Assembly (NCBI GenBank): GCA_021787665.1
Contig: JAJYLN010000026.1
Coordinates: 1 to 28,749, forward strand
Length of the DNA stretch: 28,749 nt
From: a bacterium
Lineage (GTDB): Bacteria; JAMCPX01
Direction of reading: 5' to 3'
Shown here: piece by piece, positions 25,372-28,749 of the stretch
Numbering within the stretch: the first letter of the stretch is position 1
Layout: the number at the start of each line of letters is the position of its first letter
Made by a program: the position numbers and the translations under genes
The notes under the pieces: model-generated
The model's database searches: none
The model's input: only the letters and a program-made list of their open reading frames with translations
What the model was told of the DNA's origin: nothing

Positions 25372-27278
25372 GTACTTGTCCTCTCTGTATTGAATGTATA
25401 TAACATATTCAGCAGTTCTTCAATCCCATACGATTTCTGCGCCGCCTCTTTCGGTCGCCTTACGTTGACCGTCCCTGACTCCTGCTCTCTGTCGCCCACG
25501 ATCATCAGGTACGGTACTTTCAGCATGGTCGCTTCCCGGATCTTGTAGGAGAGCGTCTCCTCCCTGAAGTCTTCCTCTGCCCGTATACCAGAATTCTTGA
25601 GCTTTAGCATGATTTCTTTCGCATAGGCAACATTTCTTGTATTGATCGTGATGATCTTCGCCTGCACCGGCGAACACCAGAACGGCAGGGCCCCGCCGTA
25701 GTGCTCGATCAGGACACCCACGAACCTCTCGAGCGATCCCATGATGGCCCTGTGCACCATGATGGCCCTGTGCTTCTGGTTGTCCTCCCCGATATAGCTG
25801 ACATCGAAGCGCTCCGGCTCGTTGAAGTCTATCTGGATAGTCGTACACTGCCATTCCCTGCCGAGTACGTCCTTTATCTTGATATCTATCTTGGGCCCGT
25901 AAAACACGCCCTCGCCCGGATCGATCGAGTACGACAGCCCCTGCTTTACCAGCGCGCCCTTCAGGGAGGACTCGGCCTTCGCCCAGTTCTCGAGACTACC
26001 CACATACTTCTCAGGCCGCGTGGAAAGGTAGACGTTGAACTGCTCGAACCCGAAGGTCCTCAGGTAGCGCAGCGCGAGGCCGAGAATGTCTACGATCTCG
26101 CCCTCCAGCTGTTCCGACGTCACGAACACGTGCGCGTCGTCCTGGGTAAAGCCCCGTACCCGCATGAGCCCATGCATGACGCCTGAGCGCTCGAACCGGT
26201 ACACGGTCCCGAGCTCCGCATACCGCAGGGGCAGGTCCCGATAGCTCTTCGTCCCCGCCTTGTATATTGCGATATGGAACGGGCAGTTCATCGGCTTCAA
26301 CTGATAGTCTACGTGCTCGAGCTCCATGGAGGGGAACATGTTCTCCCGGTAGAACCCAAGGTGCCCGCTCGTTTCCCAGAGCGAGAGCTTCGCTATGTGG
26401 GGCGTATACACGAACTGATAGCCGGAGGCGGCGTGCAGATCCTTCCAGTAGCCCTCTATGACGCTTCTGAGCACGGCGCCCCTGGGGTGCCACAGCACGA
26501 GCCCGGCTCCTATCTCGTCCTCTATCGAGAACAAGCCGAGTTCCCTGCCAATCTTGCGGTGGTCCCGCTTCTTCGCCTCCTCGATCCTCTGGAGGTGCAC
26601 CTTGAGGGATTCCTTGTCCGGGAAGGCCGTGCCGTATATCCTCCTGAGCATCTCGTTGTGCTCGTCGCCCCGCCAGTACGCGCCCGCGGTTGAGAGCAGC
26701 TTGAACGTCCTGATGTACCCGGTCGAGGGCACGTGAGGGCCGGAGCACAGATCGACAAAATCGCCCTGCCGGTACACCGAAATCGTCCCGTCGATGTCCT
26801 TCAGGAGTTCGACCTTGTAGTCCTCGTGGCGCTGCCCGAAAAGCTCCTGTGCCTGCGCTCTGGAGAGTTCCTCCCGCCGGATGGGAATATCCTTCTTCGA
26901 CAACTCCCGCATACGCTGCTCGATCCTCCCGAGCGACTCCGGGGTAAACGGCTCCGGCACCGAGAAGTCGTAGTAGAAGCCATCCTCGATCGCCGGACCA
27001 ATAGCGAGCCTCGCGTCCGGGAAGAGCTCCTTGACGGCCTGCGCCATGAGGTGGGAGGTGGAATGCCGCAGCACGGCAAGCGACTCCGGGGCATTGATAG
27101 CGAACACCACAAGAACGGCGCCATCCTCCCGGATCTCGTGTGAAAGGTCCACGGCCCTGTCGTTGAGTTTTGCAAAGACAACCGATTGCGAGGACCTGTT
27201 GATGCTCTCAAGAAAACCCTTTACGGTCGTACCCTCTGAAAAAGAATACTGTTTGTTCTCAAAGCTAATATGTATCAT
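25368..27278 (-). CDS. thrS: Threonine-tRNA ligase
   Basis: This class II synthetase charges tRNA-Thr. The 636-aa protein has an N-terminal TGS domain (1-60) and an editing domain with HSTSHLMAQAV (about 72-82). The catalytic core contains the zinc ligands in MNCPFH, the DDAHVF block and MVHRAIMGSLERF. The C-terminal anticodon-binding domain follows. The start ATG 27278 lies only 24 nt after the 3' end of tRNA-Val(GAC), without a clear ribosome site. Its stop overlaps the ATA start of infC. It heads the infC-rpmI-rplT-pheST cluster. Confidence 0.97.
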   Translation of the reverse strand: MIHISFENKQYSFSEGTTVKGFLESINRSSQSVVFAKLNDRAVDLSHEIREDGAVLVVFAINAPESLAVLRHSTSHLMAQAVKELFPDARLAIGPAIEDGFYYDFSVPEPFTPESLGRIEQRMRELSKKDIPIRREELSRAQAQELFGQRHEDYKVELLKDIDGTISVYRQGDFVDLCSGPHVPSTGYIRTFKLLSTAGAYWRGDEHNEMLRRIYGTAFPDKESLKVHLQRIEEAKKRDHRKIGRELGLFSIEDEIGAGLVLWHPRGAVLRSVIEGYWKDLHAASGYQFVYTPHIAKLSLWETSGHLGFYRENMFPSMELEHVDYQLKPMNCPFHIAIYKAGTKSYRDLPLRYAELGTVYRFERSGVMHGLMRVRGFTQDDAHVFVTSEQLEGEIVDILGLALRYLRTFGFEQFNVYLSTRPEKYVGSLENWAKAESSLKGALVKQGLSYSIDPGEGVFYGPKIDIKIKDVLGREWQCTTIQIDFNEPERFDVSYIGEDNQKHRAIMVHRAIMGSLERFVGVLIEHYGGALPFWCSPVQAKIITINTRNVAYAKEIMLKLKNSGIRAEEDFREETLSYKIREATMLKVPYLMIVGDREQESGTVNVRRPKEAAQKSYGIEELLNMLYTFNTERTST

Positions 27279-27302
27279 AAACGCTTGGGATGGCTTGTTG
27301 AA

Positions 27303-27377
27303 TGGTAGGCACGGGCGGTATCGAACCGCCGACCTCTACCGTGTCAAGGTAGCGCTCTCCCCCTGAGCTACGTGCCT
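27303..27377 (-). tRNA. tRNA-Val(GAC)
   Basis: On the minus strand the acceptor stem AGGCACG/CGTGCCT is followed by discriminator A and an encoded CCA (27305-27303). The D arm is GCTC...GAGC. The anticodon stem CTACC/GGTAG encloses TTGACAC, giving anticodon GAC for valine. The T arm is GGCGG TTCGATA CCGCC. It lies 41 nt after a near-identical tRNA-Val(CAC) and 24 nt before thrS. Confidence 0.96.
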
Positions 27378-27418
27378 AGGTAGCCTCCGATCTGTGTGTG
27401 CGCCTGGATAGTATACCA

Positions 27419-27493
27419 TGGTAGGCACGGGCGGTTTCGAACCGCCGACCTCTGCTGTGTGAAAGCAGCGCTCTCCCCCTGAGCTACGTGCCT
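27419..27493 (-). tRNA. tRNA-Val(CAC)
   Basis: It has the same acceptor, D and T stems as the neighbouring tRNA-Val(GAC), with encoded CCA (27421-27419). The anticodon stem CTGCT/AGCAG encloses TTCACAC, giving anticodon CAC for valine. The differences lie almost only in the anticodon arm, which suggests tandem duplication and divergence. It is the first element of the minus-strand cluster. About 50 nt upstream is a TTGACA box without a good -10. Confidence 0.96.
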
Positions 27494-27701
27494 GTGATCT
27501 ATCGTACTGTTCATACTGTTATGAGCTACCAATACATTTCCGACATGTCAAGCAGATACGCACGGCATGCCCGTTAATACCTTTGCAGCATGCCCGCCCC
27601 CAAGCGCCCGAGGTTGTTGACAGGGCTATCGATACCGGGTAAGAAAAAAGCGGAGGGGGATGGCCAGGTGATGACATGGTTATCTGTACAGGGTAAAGCC
27701 T

Positions 27702-28325
27702 ATGAAGCAGGCGAAGAAAGCTGCCTTAGATACTATCGTCGATAGGGAATTGAGCAGAAGGGACTTTTTCAAGTGGGTCTTCAGGGCTTCCGTCATGGCA
27801 TCCCTGTTCGGCTTGATAGACCAGATAAGCTGCGGCACCTTGAAGCTGCCGCCGGGCCAGGGCTCCTGGTTCATGCAGCCCCAGACTGAAGACGAGAAGA
27901 CCGTATACGCCATCTGCGATACAATCCTTCCCGGTACGGCCACCGATCCCGGAGGCGCCCCGGGTGCCAACGATGTGGGTACGCTGAACGTCATTTACGA
28001 CAAGTTCTACCCGGCCGTCCAGTACCTCCCGGCCATCCTGGTACTCATCGAAAGCGCTGTGCAGACCACGTACGGCCATGGAAAAAAATTCTACGATCTG
28101 AGCATGGCACAGCGTACCGATCTGCTGGCAGGGATCGAAGGACGACTGGGGATCATCGACCTGCTCTACAAATACATCAGGGCACCGTTCTATGTCGGAA
28201 TCCTGAGCAACCTTGGGCCGCAGTACATGGGATATCCCGGGCCGAACTTGGGGTACAGGGAGCAGGACTTCAGCTTCCACATGCCCATGTCAAAGGAGAT
28301 GACGCCGAACGGGAACCGACCCTGA
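27702..28325 (+). CDS. Tat-exported gluconate 2-dehydrogenase subunit 3-like protein
   Basis: This 207-aa protein has a twin-arginine signal, LSRRDFFKW (residues 17-25), followed by a hydrophobic stretch to about residue 42. It is therefore expected to be folded in the cytoplasm and exported by Tat. The mature part, including DEKTVYAICDTILPG, resembles the small gamma subunit (subunit 3) that accompanies GMC-type flavoprotein dehydrogenases. No GMC oxidoreductase or cytochrome partner is visible, and the next gene is a phospholipase. Its partner may be encoded elsewhere, or the protein may have another role. The start ATG 27702 is the first in frame before the Tat motif. The family call is by recognition and is moderate. 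Confidence 0.7.
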   Translation: MKQAKKAALDTIVDRELSRRDFFKWVFRASVMASLFGLIDQISCGTLKLPPGQGSWFMQPQTEDEKTVYAICDTILPGTATDPGGAPGANDVGTLNVIYDKFYPAVQYLPAILVLIESAVQTTYGHGKKFYDLSMAQRTDLLAGIEGRLGIIDLLYKYIRAPFYVGILSNLGPQYMGYPGPNLGYREQDFSFHMPMSKEMTPNGNRP

Positions 28326-28381
28326 GGCTTCACCCTTCACTGCATACTTCAACGGTCCGATGGTCCATCCTTCATATCGGG

Positions 28382-28400
28382 CTCTATACACTATATAGAG
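28382..28400. repeat. Perfect palindrome upstream of the patatin gene
   Basis: CTCTATA and TATAGAG form a 7-bp inverted repeat around a 5-nt loop. It is too AT-rich and lacks a T-run, so it is not a standard terminator. Its place about 50 bp before the candidate promoter would suit a regulator-binding site. Confidence 0.35.
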
Positions 28401-28448
28401 ATTCATTCTCTTCAAACACCATACGTTGTAGCCATATAAAAGTTTTGA

Positions 28449-28478
28449 TTGACATCTGTCGCGGGATATGATTATGCT
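28449..28478 (+). promoter_or_regulatory. Candidate sigma-70 promoter for the patatin-like gene
   Basis: A perfect -35 TTGACA (28449-28454), an 18-nt spacer and TATGCT (28473-28478, 4 of 6) lie about 108 nt before the ATG at 28587. No coding region overlaps it. Confidence 0.45.
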
Positions 28479-28586
28479 GCCTCATACAATGAACTGCGGA
28501 GAACATAAGAAGGTACCGGCACGTACAATCTCAGGTTCAGAGCTTCGCTGCTTGAACAATGCACGTGCTGTCCATGTGGACCCCTC

Positions 28587-28749
28587 ATGGTAGATAAACG
28601 ACCCCTGGGAAAGCTGATACAGGAATACAACCGCAAGCCGCGGAGTCCCTTGAAGATAGGGGTATGTCTGAGCGGCGGAGCAATACGGGGGCTTGCCCAT
28701 GTCGGCGTCCTCCGCGTTCTGTACAACGAGTTCATCCCTGTCGACGTTA
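28587..28749 (+). CDS. Patatin-like phospholipase, N-terminal part (runs off right edge)
   Basis: The first 54 residues of a patatin family lipid acyl hydrolase are visible. The nucleotide-like oxyanion segment is IGVCLSGGAIRGLAHVGVLR (23-42), matching the SGGGARGLAHIGVL pattern of bacterial patatins such as RssA/PlpD-type proteins. Here the third glycine is alanine, a change also common in the family. The nucleophile GxSxG and the catalytic Asp lie beyond the window. There is no signal peptide at the N-terminus, so a cytoplasmic or membrane-associated enzyme is likely. Confidence 0.85.
   Translation, partial: MVDKRPLGKLIQEYNRKPRSPLKIGVCLSGGAIRGLAHVGVLRVLYNEFIPVDV

Noticed and set aside
27600-27660. 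TTGACA at 27617 as promoter of the Tat-signal gene
   Set aside because: At 17 nt spacing the -10 would be TAAGAA, a poor match, so I did not list it as a feature.

Overview
The window looks like a chromosomal segment of a Gram-negative bacterium with a GC-rich core. It is most likely a deltaproteobacterium in the broad sense (Desulfobacterota or Nitrospirota-like). This is inferred from gene order: thrS-infC-rpmI-rplT-pheS-pheT-ihfA-merR-tRNA-Pro-surE-pcm-nlpD in one direction. It also fits an IHF/HU subunit downstream of pheT, an NlpD-type lipoprotein and a Tat-exported protein. No species can be named from the sequence alone.

Region 1 (about 1-5650) is clearly AT-richer than the rest and is an accessory island. 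On the minus strand it carries a 1093-aa Eco57I-type adenine methyltransferase, followed by a PLD-nuclease/SNF2-helicase fusion gene. Together these look like a two-gene restriction-modification or anti-phage module. Two mobile elements have damaged it. The end of an ISL3-like insertion sequence (1-122) cuts the helicase after its first RecA lobe. A 172-bp MITE-like element (2184-2355), with 18/20 terminal inverted repeats and a perfect 9-bp target duplication, separates two genes that were originally 11 nt apart.

Region 2 (5751-12413, plus strand) holds dprA-topA (start and stop regions nearly touching), then mutS and a CPBP intramembrane protease gene that overlaps mutS by ATGA. These serve DNA uptake/processing, topology and mismatch repair.

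Region 3 (12405-16556, minus strand) contains folC-tldD (ATGA overlap), then pdaD-speB. The latter pair is a two-step arginine to agmatine to putrescine pathway with its own candidate sigma-70 promoter.

The stretch 16557-17115 carries no convincing gene.

Region 4 (17116-27493, minus strand) is a long translation and stationary-phase cluster. Read in the direction of transcription it is tRNA-Val(CAC), tRNA-Val(GAC), thrS, infC, rpmI, rplT, pheS, pheT, ihfA, merR, tRNA-Pro(GGG), surE, pcm, nlpD and marC. tRNAs are embedded directly next to coding genes at two places. infC appears to start at a non-canonical AUA codon overlapping the thrS stop. A basic 28-codon open frame ends in the rplT start codon.

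Region 5 (27702-28749, plus strand) has a Tat-signal gluconate 2-dehydrogenase subunit 3-like protein. A promoter-like sequence follows, then the N-terminus of a patatin-like phospholipase that runs off the window.
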